In this document: one piece after another, positions 1 to 15,300 of the stretch
Position numbering within the stretch: the first letter of the stretch is position 1
How the letters are laid out: the number at the start of each line of letters is the position of its first letter
Origin: Vanilla planifolia
Taxonomy: Eukaryota; Streptophyta; Magnoliopsida; Asparagales; Orchidaceae
Reading direction: 5' to 3'
NCBI GenBank assembly: GCA_023846275.1
Contig: CM043865.1
Coordinates: forward strand, 9,474,068 to 9,538,067
DNA length: 64,000 nucleotides
Made by a program: the position numbers and the translations under genes
Notes under the pieces: model-generated
Told to the model about the DNA's origin: nothing
The model's database searches: none
Seen by the model: the letters and a program-made list of their open reading frames with translations, nothing else

Positions 1-1848
1 GATATTTGTTGGTGCATACAAAAGCCACAATAAGCTTTCGTTTATCAATATAAGAAAAAAAAAATTAATCATTAATAGTATAGAATATAATAAAAGAAAT
101 TATATTAAATTTGAAAACCAGGACATTTAGCAACAAATTCTTCTAAAGTTTAAGTATTTTAGAGTTTAAAGAATAAATATTATTTATTTCATAGATTATA
201 TGAAATTTCTAACCTCATATAAAATGTTGTTGTTGAATTGACAGCTCGACATTTCATCAATGATTATAATCACACGAAATTAAATGAATAAAATTAAAAA
301 TAGATAATATTTTTGTTATTAAAAAATTAGCTATATCAATGGAAAATCGTGTTGGTGATATTTTAGAGAAAATTTTAGAATTCTATTAGAAGAGGTTATA
401 TGATATAATTATTAAAAAAAGATTAAAATTTTGATTTTAAGAACTATCAATTCAAAATACAAAAATACAGGTAACAAATTGTTAAGCCTTAAATGAAGTT
501 GGAAGATAAAGAGTGGAGAAAGCTTTTAGGATTCATAAAATTACAAATCAATTAGTTAAATGCATAAAATTTTTTTTGATAGAATGATAGTTATCTTTTG
601 CATGCACTTATCGAACATGTTTGATAGGAATTTATTGGTTATTTATGAAAATTAAAATATTGATACGTGTAATTATCTAATTTATATATTTTTTTAAAAT
701 ATATGTTTTAAAAGGAAAGATAAGAAAAAAATAATCAATATTTATATATTACTTAAACATTATAACCATCATTAAGCAAATTATTAACATCAACTTAAAG
801 ATAATTCATATGTAATATATAATATTAGATGCATTACATAATTATATATTTATGACTTAAAAAAACATAATATTAATTAGTTTGCATATATGTTTTTCTT
901 AAAAATCTTTGATGTTCTAATTTTTTTTATCAATTTCTTATTGGATCAAGTGCATTTACATTATCTTAAACATATATTTGTTTTAATTCTAAAAATGGCA
1001 AAAAAAATTCATCATAATTTTACATACTAAATAACTTTGTGGATGAAATGGATGATGGATATTGTTTTTAAACATAAGGATAGTTATCGTTGAAAACCAT
1101 AATCATCTTATAATTTTTTGTGAAATATTTTGTTATTTTAAATGTTGATTAAACTTTTAAAAAGTTTATTAAACTTTAGTAATACCACAACATTTGGAAG
1201 GTTTACTAATGCATCTATCTTTTATTCATTTAATTTTAATTGAGTGTGATTATCAATTAAATTGGATTCATGACAATTTAATAAAAACTTTTTTATTACA
1301 AGTTTAAAAACTATTATAAGACACATGAGAGAAAGAGAAGTTTGGGATCTTTATAGATTGAAAATATTCAAAAAAGAAGAAATGAAACAAACTTTGTGGA
1401 GGAGAATATAAGAAGAGAAATAAGATACCTATGATATACTTAGCAAACTAATTTAATGGCAATAATTTTGTTAAAAATGGTGACTTTTTTAATTATGACA
1501 AATGCTTAGGAGATATTTGCATGACAATATCAATTGATAAGCAATGAATAACTAGTTGAGAGGATAGTAAAATTTATATAAAGATTGCATACATATGCAA
1601 TCATAATTTATTGAAAAACTAGAACCCTAAGAATGATCACTAAAGAGTTTCATATTTATCTTTATGTATAATTTTATGATATAATAGATATTCAATTTTA
1701 TTATTTGATATCATATTTTCTTAAATTTGTTTGTTAAATAATTTTCTTGCTCTTATTATTAGTTGTTTTTTTTAAAGCAATGTAATAATTGATTAGTGAC
1801 TAATAAAAAAAGTAAGCATTATAATTGAATTATATTTTACACATATTT

Positions 1849-1920
<72 letters not shown>

Positions 1921-4900
1921 CATTATTATATTATATTTTAAAAAATATTCTAAATACATATTCATTGATGCTTTATATAATTATTCAATCAATTGATATA
2001 ATTATTAACTATTTCTTTGTTTTAATTATAAGAAAATAAAATAGTTATTATGAAATAGCTATTATCATTATTGATATTTTTAAAAGATTGTGATAACTAT
2101 TAATGTCTCTTGACCTTTTTTAAAGTTTTTTTAACATGATTTGATGAGTTTCTTTCTCTCCTTTTATTGTTTTTAATTATTAAGATTTATTTGTTATCAT
2201 AGAGGTATGCTCAATTAAGATTGAGTTGAGATTTTTAAATTTGTTAATCTATTAGTATATTGCTAATTATAATAATAGTTAATTATATATTCAATTAGTA
2301 TAAAAAGAAAAATATGATAAAAACAATACACAAAATTAATTTTGTTATTTATTATCAAGAATTCCATCTAAGTTCATCCTAAAATATTATGTTTAATTAT
2401 ACACTACAATAAACACTCATTTACTTAACTTGAACATCTAAAGAAAACTTTACAATTCTCTCCAACACTATATCTTAATATAGGCAATTATACCCCTTTC
2501 AACATTATGCCTAAAAATAAAATATATTATTGAAGCACTTAGCATTTAAGCATCACAATACACGAATTAATAAGATACCTCGATGTAAGCAAGAGTTGCT
2601 CAACACAAATGCTCTAGATATATTATCTTTATTCATAAAACCAACTAAGAGGATCACTCGATAAAATGAAAAAATTTAAAATATTAACAAATCCAATCTC
2701 TAAAAGAATAAATATATAATAAAAAAATATTAAATGATTGAAATTAAATATTTTTAAAAATTAATTAAAAAAACTTATGTTATGTGAATATAGATAAATG
2801 TTTAAACTTTCTACATGCATTTTAAATATTTAAAATGGTATTGTAGTTGAAAATCATCAAAATATTCTAGATAAAAGTATAAAATAACAATTTGAGTGTG
2901 TATGATTATTATAAGAGAGCATAATTATAACCAACTAAAGAGTCTATATATTATATAATCTTTTAATTCATAAGGAAGCAAGCATAGTTATAACCAACTA
3001 AAATGTCTAAATATTATATAATCGTTTAGTTCACTTTAACTAAAATTTAAAATTTTCTCACTTTAATATAAAATTAGTCATTATTATGTGTTCATAATGT
3101 ATTTAATAATACAAAACATATTGTATATGATCATGCTATAAGTGCCTTCATGTATCATACATGAGTCCCTGTGCACCATACCTAAATTTAATTACACTAA
3201 ACATTGGTTATAGAAGAATGACCAACGCCATTGGAGTATATTTTTTCTTTGGTTTGATATAATGTTTGAAAACAAACATTAATAGTATTTTATTAATTTA
3301 AAATGTTACATATATTTTTGCTTAAAACAATGATTATAAGATCTGATTTGGCTAAAATATTTGGTAATCAAGCCTAAGATATGATCTTCAATTTCATAGT
3401 GTGTGCAAGCCTGGAGTTTGCAAGCTGAAGAACCTACTAATAACAACGTTTTGATACAATGATGTGCTTAAATGAATGATATGTGCTTTTAAATAACATG
3501 CTGGTTTAACGTACAATACTGTTGTTTCGTCTTAGTACGATCCTTTCCCTTCATGAGCAATAAACAAGAAAGCTGAGTGATCTTGTTTGATGTGAAAAAT
3601 GGTTGTGAATATAATTGTATGTTAATGAGTAGTTTGCATATTCTAACATACAAGTCTGATTTCAAGTTGTATTTTTCAAAGAAAGAATGATAACTTTTTT
3701 GCAACTTCTCTTAGACGCATTGGAAGGATTTGTAGGAGTGTTTTGTTGTAGTATTACTACAAGTGAGGTTTGTTGGTCGGTGAACGTTGATGTTTGTTCA
3801 GTGTCATAATGATGTGATCAATCCTTAATATGAATAGCGAAACGTCGTACTTGTTGTTATCTCGGCTTCTGGAATTAACATATTATGATGTTGTGGCTAT
3901 GATAATTGTATAGGACAAAGCATGGCTTCTTATTATACAATGATTTCCTGCATTGTAATAAATTTAATATTTTTCTCATCGTATTAATATCAGTTTAAAA
4001 ATTGATGTTTTGTGTCTTGTACGATGTGCAGATATATGGATAATGGAGTTCAACAAGCTTAATTAAAGCCTTGCAATAGCTCAAAATGGATTGAGAGTTC
4101 AAATTATTGATGTTGTAGATTTTGTGATCGATTTTAAAGTGAGCTTCAGCAAGAAGGAAGTGAATTGTTAGGAATATATAAAATATTTTATAAAATATTT
4201 AAAATTATTTTTAATAAGGTTTAACAAATATATAAAAGTGATTTTCTACAAATTTTAATTTTACTTTAAAATATATCAAATTTTTATAAAAGTCATGTAA
4301 TTGAAAAATCAACAATAATTAAAAATATACACAATTAATTTTTAGGTGGTTTGACTTATAAAATCATAATTATCTTAATTTACTTATCTCATTCATTTTG
4401 GATGGTTGTTTTATTATTTTTATTTTGTCTTTAGTTTCTTACACAAGCACATGGTATATAATCTATTCAAATTTATTTCTTTTTCCAAGTATAATATATT
4501 CATAATTACTTATGTTGCTAAAAAACCTAATTTCTTATTCATTTTTAGCTTTCCCATTCTTACCTAATTTTTCTCTCATGTTAAATATGTATGTTTGATT
4601 ACTATATGTTGGGTCTAACATATTTTATATTGGATAACATAGTATATGTTCTCCACTTGATGTATTGTACATCAAATTTTGATGTACTATATGTAAATAT
4701 AGGGTTGTAACTACTTTCTTTTGATTCTCATTTACTTGTTAAAGTGAAATTAACTTTAAACCAAGTAAATACATGACTCTTAAGAAGTCACATGAAGGAA
4801 ATAATATTCTCAAAGCCATTAGAAAAAAAAAGAGTTTTATCATTAACTCAAAAATTAAACTTAGAAGTGAACTTTTCTATGCCTAATTCAACTAGAGCAA

Positions 4901-7900
4901 TGAACATGAAAAAAATCAAGAAGCATCTCATGCAAAGATGGATTAAAGCCATACCTTCTAGGCCTTTATATGTTGTAGTTGATCTAACTTTTTCTTATCT
5001 TAATTTCCTCTTCTTATATTTTCTTCTTGCTACAAGAACTATTTTTCTTTTGCTCTTACTTTGTCTTTAATAAGAAGGCACAAAAAACATAAATGACCAT
5101 GCCTTTGTCTTCTATATAAAAAAAACTAAATTATAATTTTTGTTAAAAAAAATTCATAATAACTTTATTTGAATTTAAAAAATTATAAATCACATACTAA
5201 TCAATTTCTTATAAATAACTCTTCTCAATGGTATATTCCATCTAAAATTTTAAAATATATCATAAACTGACACTATTTTTAAGATGTATACAAATAAATT
5301 CCTCATGTCAATATCTTCTCAATGTTATGCTTAAAGTGTCATGTTGACTACCAACATATGGTAAACATTTTAAGATTCATCAAAACTTAACAATTTCTCA
5401 AGAATAACTCTACATATAGGAAATACCAATATGAAAACTTCAATAAATGGATATTTCATATTAAAATGTTCTAGTTTTTTCATTTATATATAAAAATCCA
5501 TCTAATTGAACTCAAACATAAGAATTTGCAAATTTCAATTATTTAAACTTCTTAATATCCATGAAAACATTTCTTATTAATGTTACTATGAATAAATAAG
5601 GCAAAATCAGTTGAAGAAAAATGAACTTTTAAAGGCAAAGGCTTTCACTGTATTGCCTTTGTGGTCATGGATGATTCAACTAGAGTAGGATATCACAGTC
5701 TTATTTCTTTTAAACTATGAACATTAATTCATTTTGTCAGTAGATGGGGAGATCTAAGCAACTAATTCACATATTCTAAATCATATGAACTTGAATGAAG
5801 GAACTAAGCTAAGTTGGATTAGCATTAGATCCTCTCGAAACATTTGCATGAGATGAAAACATTTGAATGTCTTGTAGTAGCTACAAAAAATATACCTTAA
5901 ATGGCTAATCATACTAAGCAATAAAAATGATCATGCAACTTGAAAATCCTTGGATTTTATAATTTAGTTAGTAATTGAGTATTTAAATTTATTTTATACT
6001 ACATATGCTGAGAACAACTTTTTATAGTTTGATCACGATTTTAGATTTAAGTAATTTTTGGCCCTCTCTCTTAAACTAAATTGCGTTGTATAATATGTAT
6101 ATGAACCTTTAGGTTATCAAACTTTAAATACCATTCAATCTATTCTATTATGCCTTATTGAATTGATACAACATGACAGGCATCATCATATTATATGAAA
6201 TCTAAGGAACCAATTATAATACCTAATTAGATAATCCTATCATCATTTTATATTTACAATCATATTGTATGTTCATGTGACCTTACCACATGATTTACTT
6301 ATTTTTTGATGTGTTTAAAGTTTTGCATTCCAAGTATTTTTAACATATTATGCAGATGCAAAATATCATTTTTAGTCATTAATAATGTAATTCTATAAAT
6401 AAAGAATATGTATGTGTAATGCTTGTCATAAGCTTATTCTAAATATGATGAGTTGTGTGGATGAGTTATATTTAAGAAACCTTTTATTGTGGACACTTTA
6501 AACCTCATCATTTGTACTAGTACCTAAAGGATATCTCCACAATTCTAAAATCTAAGAACAAATAAATAGACTACAAAAACTCTTCTCCAAGGTTATTCAA
6601 GGTTTATATGTGGTGTCATACATGATTCACACCAAACGTGTCTAATTAGCTCTTTGAGTCAATGAACAATATCTCTAAATAATTTACCTATTGAATCTTG
6701 AGAATCATAATTTGAAACACTTAAAAAAATATTAATTTAACAAAAAATTGGTTTTATTATTATCAAATAATTTGTATATTGACCAAGGGTACAACATGTT
6801 GTTTGCACTCTTGTCTACCCAAACATCTAATATGTTGTAGCTTTTTTGTTGAGTTTGGATTTGAGCAATATGAGATCATTATTTCCATTATATGATGAAC
6901 TTAATATTTTGAGTTTTAAAAGTAAGTGATATTTTTTTAGATCAAAACTTTATTGTGTGTTTGAAAGTTACAATTGACAAAGTTAATTACTTGACTTGAT
7001 AGTGAGGATATTTCACATGAATGCATTTCACCATCTGGTGATCACTGAGCAATTTGGAGTGTGCTGATGAAGTACTGATATGACTTATGTTAACCATGAT
7101 TTCGTATGAGTGTTGTTTAATAACTTTCCATAATGGCCATGATCAATTTTGGATTATTGATGTATCAAGATGGTAGATGCATTAGAAGCTTTTAGTGGCT
7201 GGTCTTGATCTCAAAAAATTACCTACTATACAAGGGGAACCATAAACACAAACAATCTGTCTTCATTGGAAAAACATCAAACTAAGATGATTGAAGAACT
7301 GTACCAATTAATAGAGTAATTGTGACTCATCAAAATAGTCTAATTAGTGTAGTAGTCTATTATCATATCTGTATGAGACTGAATCAAATTAGAAGCATGT
7401 CAAACATTTTTAATTGATCAGCATTAGGTAATGTATGTAGATGATAACCTTGATGTGAAGTATGATATCTTGCCATGGAAAAAATGAATATCGTTTTCTT
7501 ACAAAGAAAAAGTGACCAATGTGCATTGTTATATTTGCCTAATCTATCATAGTGATTGACCATATATGTATGACACCTAACCATGATGAAAGTGTTATGT
7601 ATTCGAACAAAACCACATAAGATTAGAATTGAATAGTGAGCTTGTCATATTGTCTAATGAAGTCCATAATACTTAATTAATGCAATTGAAATGGTCATTC
7701 TTTAAGTAAATTAAAAGCCAATGATTTTGATATGTATATATATGTATTTCTTTCAGCATCATAATTTGTGAAGTCAAACTTATTTGTCAAGAGATTAACT
7801 TAATTTGATAATCATGTGAATAACACAAAATAAAATATAAGAACTTGAGTAATAAAATATAGATTTATGTATAAGTCATGTATCAGAATCAAAGGTATGC

Positions 7901-10300
7901 ATTCCTTAACTTTTCCATAACATGCTTAAGGAGTTTTAACAATCAAACATACTTTCATTATGATTATTCTAGAATAGACTTGACTTTTCAATCGTACATA
8001 ATAGAAATTGTAATTTTCTTAGGGCTTTAACTTCATGATATTTCAATACTATTTGACAATTCTTCATAATCTATAATTGTTACATCTCTCTTTTAGCTAA
8101 TCAAGATATGTTATTTTTTATTTTATTAATTAAATACTCAAAAATTTAATTGATTGTAAAGAATGTGAAGTACAATAGTAAAAGATCGCATTATACAAAC
8201 AGGTGTGAGAAGCAATTAAAATGCAATGTGAATAGGTACTCAAAATGGATTTTTAATCAAACAACTATGATATGATAGTCATAAAAATACAATAATATCA
8301 TGAATGTTTAAGGTTTGATAAGCTTGATATATTAAGGAAGGATAATGGTACTATACAATATAACAAAATTATATAGTATTATCAAGTATGAAAGAAAAAT
8401 ATGAACAAGTGCAGAAGTTGGCCCGTTCATACTAGGTCATTGACTTATCATTCATGGATATTAATGTAGAGATTAGAGGGTTAAACTAGGCAACATAGTG
8501 ATCATAAATTTATGAAATCATGGATCATATAAGTAGAATAAAACGAAAGAAAAAAATTAACTAAGTTTGGTGAGTTAGCTATTTGGTAAACAAATAGATC
8601 ATACAATATGATTAGAATAATCATATAAGTATGATCAAACTAAAACATGCATTAAACAAAGGAATTATCAAGTTATGATGTGAGTGGTGTGTAAAATGTA
8701 TCATACATCTATGAATAACAGTATCATACTATTATGAACATTGAGAATTAGTATAAATGAATGGAGATTTAACATATCGTGCAATACAAAGATAGGTAAA
8801 TAAAAATAATGATATGAAGAAATTGAATAACTTTGGATTTTGAGATTAGCATTTAATCCTTATGATTAGAAACATATTGTGTTAGCATATAAATCCCAAC
8901 TGTTGGATCATGCGATGCCTTAGATTTGAGGTTGGAATTGACAATAAAATGGAGATGTGGCAATTACCATTAAGGTTAGATTATGGTTGAACTATGTGAT
9001 GTGATAAAGAACTTATCATAGCCATTGATTCCTTAATAAGATTGATTAAGGGGTGGTGTGGTTTGGTATTTAAGCATTTTTAGGTGCCTTTGCTTGAGCA
9101 TTTATTAAAAAAACCCTAGCCATGACACTAAACTAAAAGCCTAAATTGAGACGAGGATATGAAAGAGAATTTATCATGAGCAAGAAGAGGAGAAGTTGAC
9201 TTCAATATTTGAAGGAAGAAGAGATTCTTGTACAGAAGTCTCTATATAATTAATGTAAGTTGAACTTCATGATTTATGTAATTAAATCTTGATGAACCTA
9301 GGATAGTTTTTTGAAGAGACAATTTTATTCATTATGTTTAGATTTGTCATACAAAGTTGAGGTGGGAATCTTAACCCATAGATTAGATTTGCAAATACCC
9401 CTCAAATAATCCAAGTTAACAAGTCCCCCTATCATACATATACAATCAACAGAGTAGAAAAAATTGTATGAGGAAGATAATATAGATAACTACATTGATA
9501 TTATACAAGTTTGATGCCAATTATATGTGTCTACTTGTAAAAGATTGATTTTGCAATTTGGTGAATAATAAATGTCATCTAAGTATGATGTTCACCCTTA
9601 TCTTGATCCAATGAGTCTGCTATGAATTGATGCTATCATATTTGTTCGATCTACTAAGTGTTATTGGTCATAATAAAATGATAAGGTAGTAGTTGGGATG
9701 GATAATTAGAGTAGCATGTCCCACATTTTGTCATCTATAACATTCCAAAGACTACTTTTTCAATAGAACTCGATCATAATTGTACATGACCAAAGAAATA
9801 GTAACCTACATTGAATGTACCAATATGGTTTACCATTTATGATATGCACTATGCTAGAATGTAATTGTCAAATTGTAAATGTGATGTGCTTCAACCAGCT
9901 TTGATTAAATGTAGAAGTGAATAATAACCTAGAAAATATTCCTTTTCTAATCTTAAATTATGAGTCTAATAGTACTTGTGAATAACAATACTTTAACTTC
10001 TGTCACTATAGTACGTTCGACATGATAATCTCATACAACGAAGAATCTACTTTATTTTCATACTTAAATTTAAGCATCATCTTGGAGGTTTAAGTTGTAT
10101 GATATTTTGTTGTATAGTGAAAATCATTTGGATATATAGAACACCATTATTTGCCAGCATAATTAGAGCTTTGCAAATTCTAGGTAATGACCAAGTCCCA
10201 AATCAAAAGCTTATTTTCAATTGTAACCCATTTAACAATTTTACAAATAGTGATGATACTTCCTTTAACTAGCAAACTCCAATTGGTTGAAAGAACTACA
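1..10300. other. AT-rich intergenic region, no recognisable gene
   Basis: Very AT-rich DNA with many short homopolymer runs. I read both strands and found no frame with a family I recognise; the longest open frames (for example 4792-5070) have low-complexity Lys/Leu/Phe composition and no splice context. A (TA)n microsatellite lies at 1863-1919. Around 8,880-9,430 a segment has a TATTTAAG box and an AAACCCTAGCC block, a layout seen in plant LTRs, but I could not define its ends or a target-site duplication. The region probably consists of decayed transposons. Confidence 0.6.
1849..1919. repeat. Compound (AC)n(TA)n microsatellite
   Basis: A short AC run (1849-1862) passes directly into an uninterrupted AT/TA run of about 57 bases (1863-1919). 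It is expected to be polymorphic and able to form cruciforms. Confidence 0.97.
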
Positions 10301-10329
10301 AACATTATTTGAGTAATTTGTTACATAAG

Positions 10330-11570
10330 ATCAACCACTTACCAATTAATTTTATTGGAAACTATGATCATACCATGTAGATTAATGCAATCAAGCTCAA
10401 TTAATATATGTTCATACTGATTGAGATGATGCCATTTAAGTTCATGTTTAATTGCATGTAGTTTGGCCCCCAAAGCTATGATGTTTCAACTAGATGAGCA
10501 AAAGCTTATATTACTTGGGTCATATGGTCTAATGATTCTAATCCCAATAGTTTTGAATGTAGAAGATCTATTATGAATATTTAACTTTATTTGACAATAT
10601 GCAAGTGTCTACTAAAATACTTTATAACATTTCTTGATTTTAAGTTATTTAAATTGTAATAATAAGATTAGCTACAAAAACAAAAGTCATCATTTGTTGT
10701 TTTGGTTAATGGAAACTTGTGAAAATGTGAATTCATAAACTAATTGCATTCAAAATCAAATCAATTTCTATCATATTCTTTTGTTGAAAAAGCTTTTTAT
10801 TTCTTAATTTCCATATGCTCCAACATATTAAAAAAGGGATTAAATAAAACACCTATTTTCTTACCACAGTTCCTTTAGTTGCAACCACCATGATTGAAGC
10901 GTCTCAACTATTTTCCTTGAATTTTGTTGATTGATCATTAGAATTTTAGTTAAAAACGCCATGTTTTAAAGGCTATCTAACACTCAATGAAAGCAAGTTC
11001 AATCAAGTGTTGGTTATTGCACTTTGAACATTTAGATTCTATTTAGAATATCATTTTCTACAATTGAACTGAGAAAGGCAGTAAATTGTTCATTATTTGC
11101 CAATTGAGTGTGGAATGTTTTGTAGGACATCTTGAATTCCAAATCACATTGACAGATCCAAGAGTTGAGTTCTTGCTTTTATTTATATTCCAGGTGTTTA
11201 AATTGAAAATTCCATCATAACTTTGGAGACCAATAGTACCAATTAGCTAATTAAGATTTGATTGAGTAGGCTATTGTTAATTCCAAGTTCTTCAACATTA
11301 ATTTCCATGTTCCTAATTTTTAAAACTTGATTGATTTCCTTTCTCATATTTTTCCTTCATATACTCCAACCACAATGATTTAGTCGTAATCAATTTTGAA
11401 TTCAATTTAATGGAGAAAGCTATGTTGAAATCCTTTAATTGTTTTAAACCCAATCCATTCTCATTTATTCGTCTACAAATCTTGTTCCATACCATCTGAT
11501 AGTGCCTATGATGTAAATCCACACCATACAAACATAATGTCACACAAAAAACCCATCCAATCACGACCTA
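10330..11570 (-). pseudogene. Decayed LINE 3' region: RT zinc-binding domain and RNase H, antisense
   Basis: Minus-strand reading gives fragments typical of the C-terminal half of plant L1-type LINE ORF2. At 11,313-11,564 there is a W-N-K-I-C..G-L-G-L-K..L-K-D-F-N-I-A-F-S-I-K-L block followed by T-T-K-S-L-W, which precedes the zf-RVT domain. Lower in coordinate, fragments resemble the zf-RVT tail (F-I-E-C near 10,970) and an RNase H-like segment (10,300-10,500). Several stops and frameshifts break it. It lies just downstream of the SEC14-like gene. The call rests on motif memory, not a search. Confidence 0.65.
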
Positions 11571-12167
11571 ACATAAACAAGCCATATCATCCTGCATAAA
11601 CATTCACATCTATATTCAACTCCACATTTAACATTTCTTATTAGCTTCCTCGTTGTCCAAATGCTAAATTCATACTTCCTTAGCATTTTAAAACGGTGTA
11701 GAACTCAATATTGCATTATTTTTTTAACACAACTTTATACTGTACTGAAAGACATAATTATGTAAAACTAATAATACAAGACATTTAAAGATTAACCTTA
11801 TAGCTATTTTGAACAAAACTATACAAAACACGGCCTGAATAATGAATTAATAATGAAATATGCACATAAATAGTAGCTTACTGAATTATTCCAGCCGCTG
11901 TCAAGAACTGTTGATAATGAGGCTACGTCTACAATTCCAAAAGAAAAAAAATACTTTCTGAAGGCTATCTATTCTAAAGAATTAGTATAAGACTGACCAG
12001 TAATGAATGATGTATGATTTGCTAGAACGAAAATTCGACAACTGAAATAGCCAAGGAGCAAAAACATGATCAAGTGAGTCAGAAGATCGAAATAAAATGC
12101 AAGAGCAGATCTTTATAAAGCATTGCAATGCACGTGAAATAGTTTACAACTCTTCCTCAAGAAAATA

Positions 12168-12399
12168 TCACATGTATTCCCGAGATGGCCATTTATCTTC
12201 GTACCTTCCAAATGAATGTTCCATGGCAAACACCCCAGATAGATGAAGGGGGTCTGGCTCTATACCATAGTCAGTCAATGGCCGGTGCTCAAGAACATTG
12301 TCATGATGCTGTACAAACTCTGGAATCTCAACTTGACCCTTTTTTATGTCATCCCAAAGATATTGCAGCCTGCTCACATACTTGATTTTCCAATATATG
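12168..12399 (-). CDS. SEC14-like gene, terminal exon
   Basis: Encodes residues 178-253, completing codon 177, and stops with TGA at 12170-12168. The acceptor TTGCAG lies at 12405-12400. The sequence I-Y-W-K-I-K-Y-V-S-R-L-Q-Y-L-W continues the domain exactly where exon 2 stops, which ties this exon to its partners 14 kb away. No clear AATAAA was found just downstream. Confidence 0.9.
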
Positions 12400-15300
12400 C
12401 TGCAAGGTTAAGAAAAAATTCTAAGGGGGATCAAATGAATATAATGCTAATAGAATGGAAGACTGTAAACGGGTGATATAATTCTCAAATGGATGATGAA
12501 TTACATAAATGGCAGTTGCAGTATGGTTTCATGTTTACATAAAACTTGTTTAGCAATTTTATGTTACGCACGCAGCACATAAAGAAAAGCTATATGCAAA
12601 ATAAACCGAAGCTTAATGTTGGCCACAAAATACTTCCTCAGGTTTAAGTATTGAACAGCAAAAGCGGCAGCAGTGTAGAAAGGCTTCTTCACCAGAACAA
12701 GCTAATAGAAGACCAGAACAAAATAATCAGCTCAAAACATTTTTTTCAGGTGATTACAAATATCTTCTAGTACACTTACGAACCAAAACGTTGAGCAAAA
12801 GATTTAGGATATTAGGACAGCACGACTAGTCAGTGTCAATATGCAACTTTTAAGAAAGCCACTTTCCAACATCATAGCCCAAAGTTTGGCAAAAAGAAGC
12901 ATTCTCCAACAATTAGTGTTGTTCTCCAAAAAGATGAATCATTTTCCAACATCATATAACATCCTAATCGAAGGCAGTTGTATTGCTTGTCTAGCTCCCT
13001 AGGTTGAGATCCCTAAACAGCATTGCATATCGGTGATAAACCGGTAAATTTTTAATGATAACTCAAAATTTAATCCAATCAAAATTCAAGAAATCTAAAT
13101 GCTAGCCCAGTTTCTACTTCCACAATGTTGGACAACATAGTTATAATAGGCTGAACTTCATTGTTCTTGAAACACTTAAGATATGACTAAATGCCACATG
13201 TTTGTTTTGATTTCTAAAATTGGCAATGTCATCTCCATTATCAATATGATAATATGACAAGTTGATGTCAAGATGTGTGTTACAACCATACTTCAGCAGA
13301 TCCACGGGAAATTCTAAAAACATAGCCATTTCTCTTTAACCAACGGTTGAGGAAATTAAAGAACTACGGTTTAGTATTGGATTGAACAATAGTCCACTAC
13401 TTACAAGATTATAAATTGCTAAAAAAGCGAATACCAAGGAACCACCTGTGTATCTGTATGTACTTCCTGTTTTGTACATTGCTTCCATAGTGAAATTCAA
13501 CATTGCTTCCTTAGTGAAATTCAACATTGCTTAATGAAATTCAACAAAACAAAAGTGTTTTACTATCCCTAATCTTGCTTATTCTATGCATTTTTTTATT
13601 TCGGTAAAGGTTAAACTAAGGATTGGAGTTCCTAATCCCCGCACAGTAAACAACTGGTTGCATTTTCCGAATCTATGACAAGCACGCCTGTGATAGTTGG
13701 TATTAGAGCGTCATTCATCGAGATAGCTGGTTAAATCAACAAACTCAAAGAAAGAATTTCACGGGTGAAAGTTCTTGGAGCCACACCTAATGGAGAAAGT
13801 TCACGCGCCATTTTGAAGCGACTTGCAAACTTAGAGTTGGTTGTTGAAGATCTCTAACTAACCTTTGTTGAGGACTTTGTGTGAATCCACCACGAGTAGG
13901 GCTAGCAGTACAATTTGAAGTACAAATTTTTCAACAAGAGAATGAGCATTCTATGATGATTCTTGAACCAAAGTACTTTAATGGCACTAAGAATATTACC
14001 GAGTTAAAAAATTTCTTGTGGGACAGGAAGGAATATTGTTGCTCATCTGTTGAATGCAAAGAAGACGATCATTTCCAGTACATATCTCGCGAAAGATGCA
14101 AAAATGTGGTAAAGAATGCGAAACATTGATGACCCAAATGTTGTATGGCCAAAAATTGATACATGGTAAAAACCGAGAAAAATGAAGGACCTATTCTATC
14201 TTACAATACTTCTTGGGTTGGCTTGGGAAGCTTAGAAGAAGCTGAAACAAAATGGAGCAACGAGAGAATGTGAAAACTTCAATTCCTTGATGCTAGATAT
14301 CTAGAATATATCCAAAGAAAACAAGCTTTCTGAACTTCATGTTTAAGCTGTAACCTTGGACTTAATTGGAGCTTCACCAACAAAATGCGATGGACTTGCC
14401 GAGTGCAATCACTACTGTCGACACTCTTGTGGACTTCAAAGTTTTCAAAACTTTGGAGGCCCATTAAAAATTTATAGAGGAAGGCAAAGAAGAGAGAAAG
14501 TAATGATAATGGGATGCAAGAAAGCATTGTAGAGATGAGAAGAATGACAAAGGTAAGCAAAAGCAAGAGGCATCTTTCTGAGGTATGAATAATTCAAACA
14601 ATTAGTAGGTTTTTTGTGCAATGGACCTCATCATTTTAGAGATTGTCCAAAGCATGAGAATATTGATGCTCTCATGATTAAGAAAATTAATGAAAAATTT
14701 GATAAAGAAATTATTGCATTTGTCAATCCTTTATAATTACTCAATTTTTTTGTAGCTAATTCATCTGAAATGCTAAACACAAGTAGTAATGCGGTTACTA
14801 TTCATTCTTTGTCGATGCATATCTCAATGTAAATGAATGACAAGAAATTTTTATAATGTTAGATACAGGAACTACACACACTTTCGTGGTTGCAAAACTT
14901 ATACAAAAATTTGGGTTGCACGTCCAAATTTCCTGAAAATAGTGAATGCAAAGGAACAAGTTGTGGTTGGAATAGCTTATAGAGTAGCATTAACTTTGAT
15001 AAGTTGGACGAGAAAAGCCAATTTGTTGGCAATTTCTTTGGATGATTTGATTTAATCCTTGGAATAGACTTTTGCGGGAAGTCTAAAACGGCCCTAATAT
15101 AGAATTATGGTGATGTAAGAGGTAACTCCTTGCTTTGTTCTTTACTACAATCCATATGAGAAGAAGAGAGTTGAAAGGAGCAAAACAGAATGTATTTCAA
15201 CAATATAGCTAGAAAAGGGTTTGGAAATTGGCAAGGATACCTTCCTTGCTGCATTAATCGATATTAAGATTAGTACGGTGAGGTACCAGATGCATTGCAA

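Noticed and set aside
4792..5070. 92-codon frame with a hydrophobic C-terminus
   Set aside because: Low-complexity Lys/Leu/Phe composition in AT-rich DNA, no homology or promoter context.
8880..9430. Possible solo LTR with TATTTAAG box and AAACCCTAGCC block
   Set aside because: I could not find matching ends, a target-site duplication or a second copy in the window.
12185..12476. Two plus-strand frames over the SEC14-like terminal exon
   Set aside because: Shadows of the conserved minus-strand exon.
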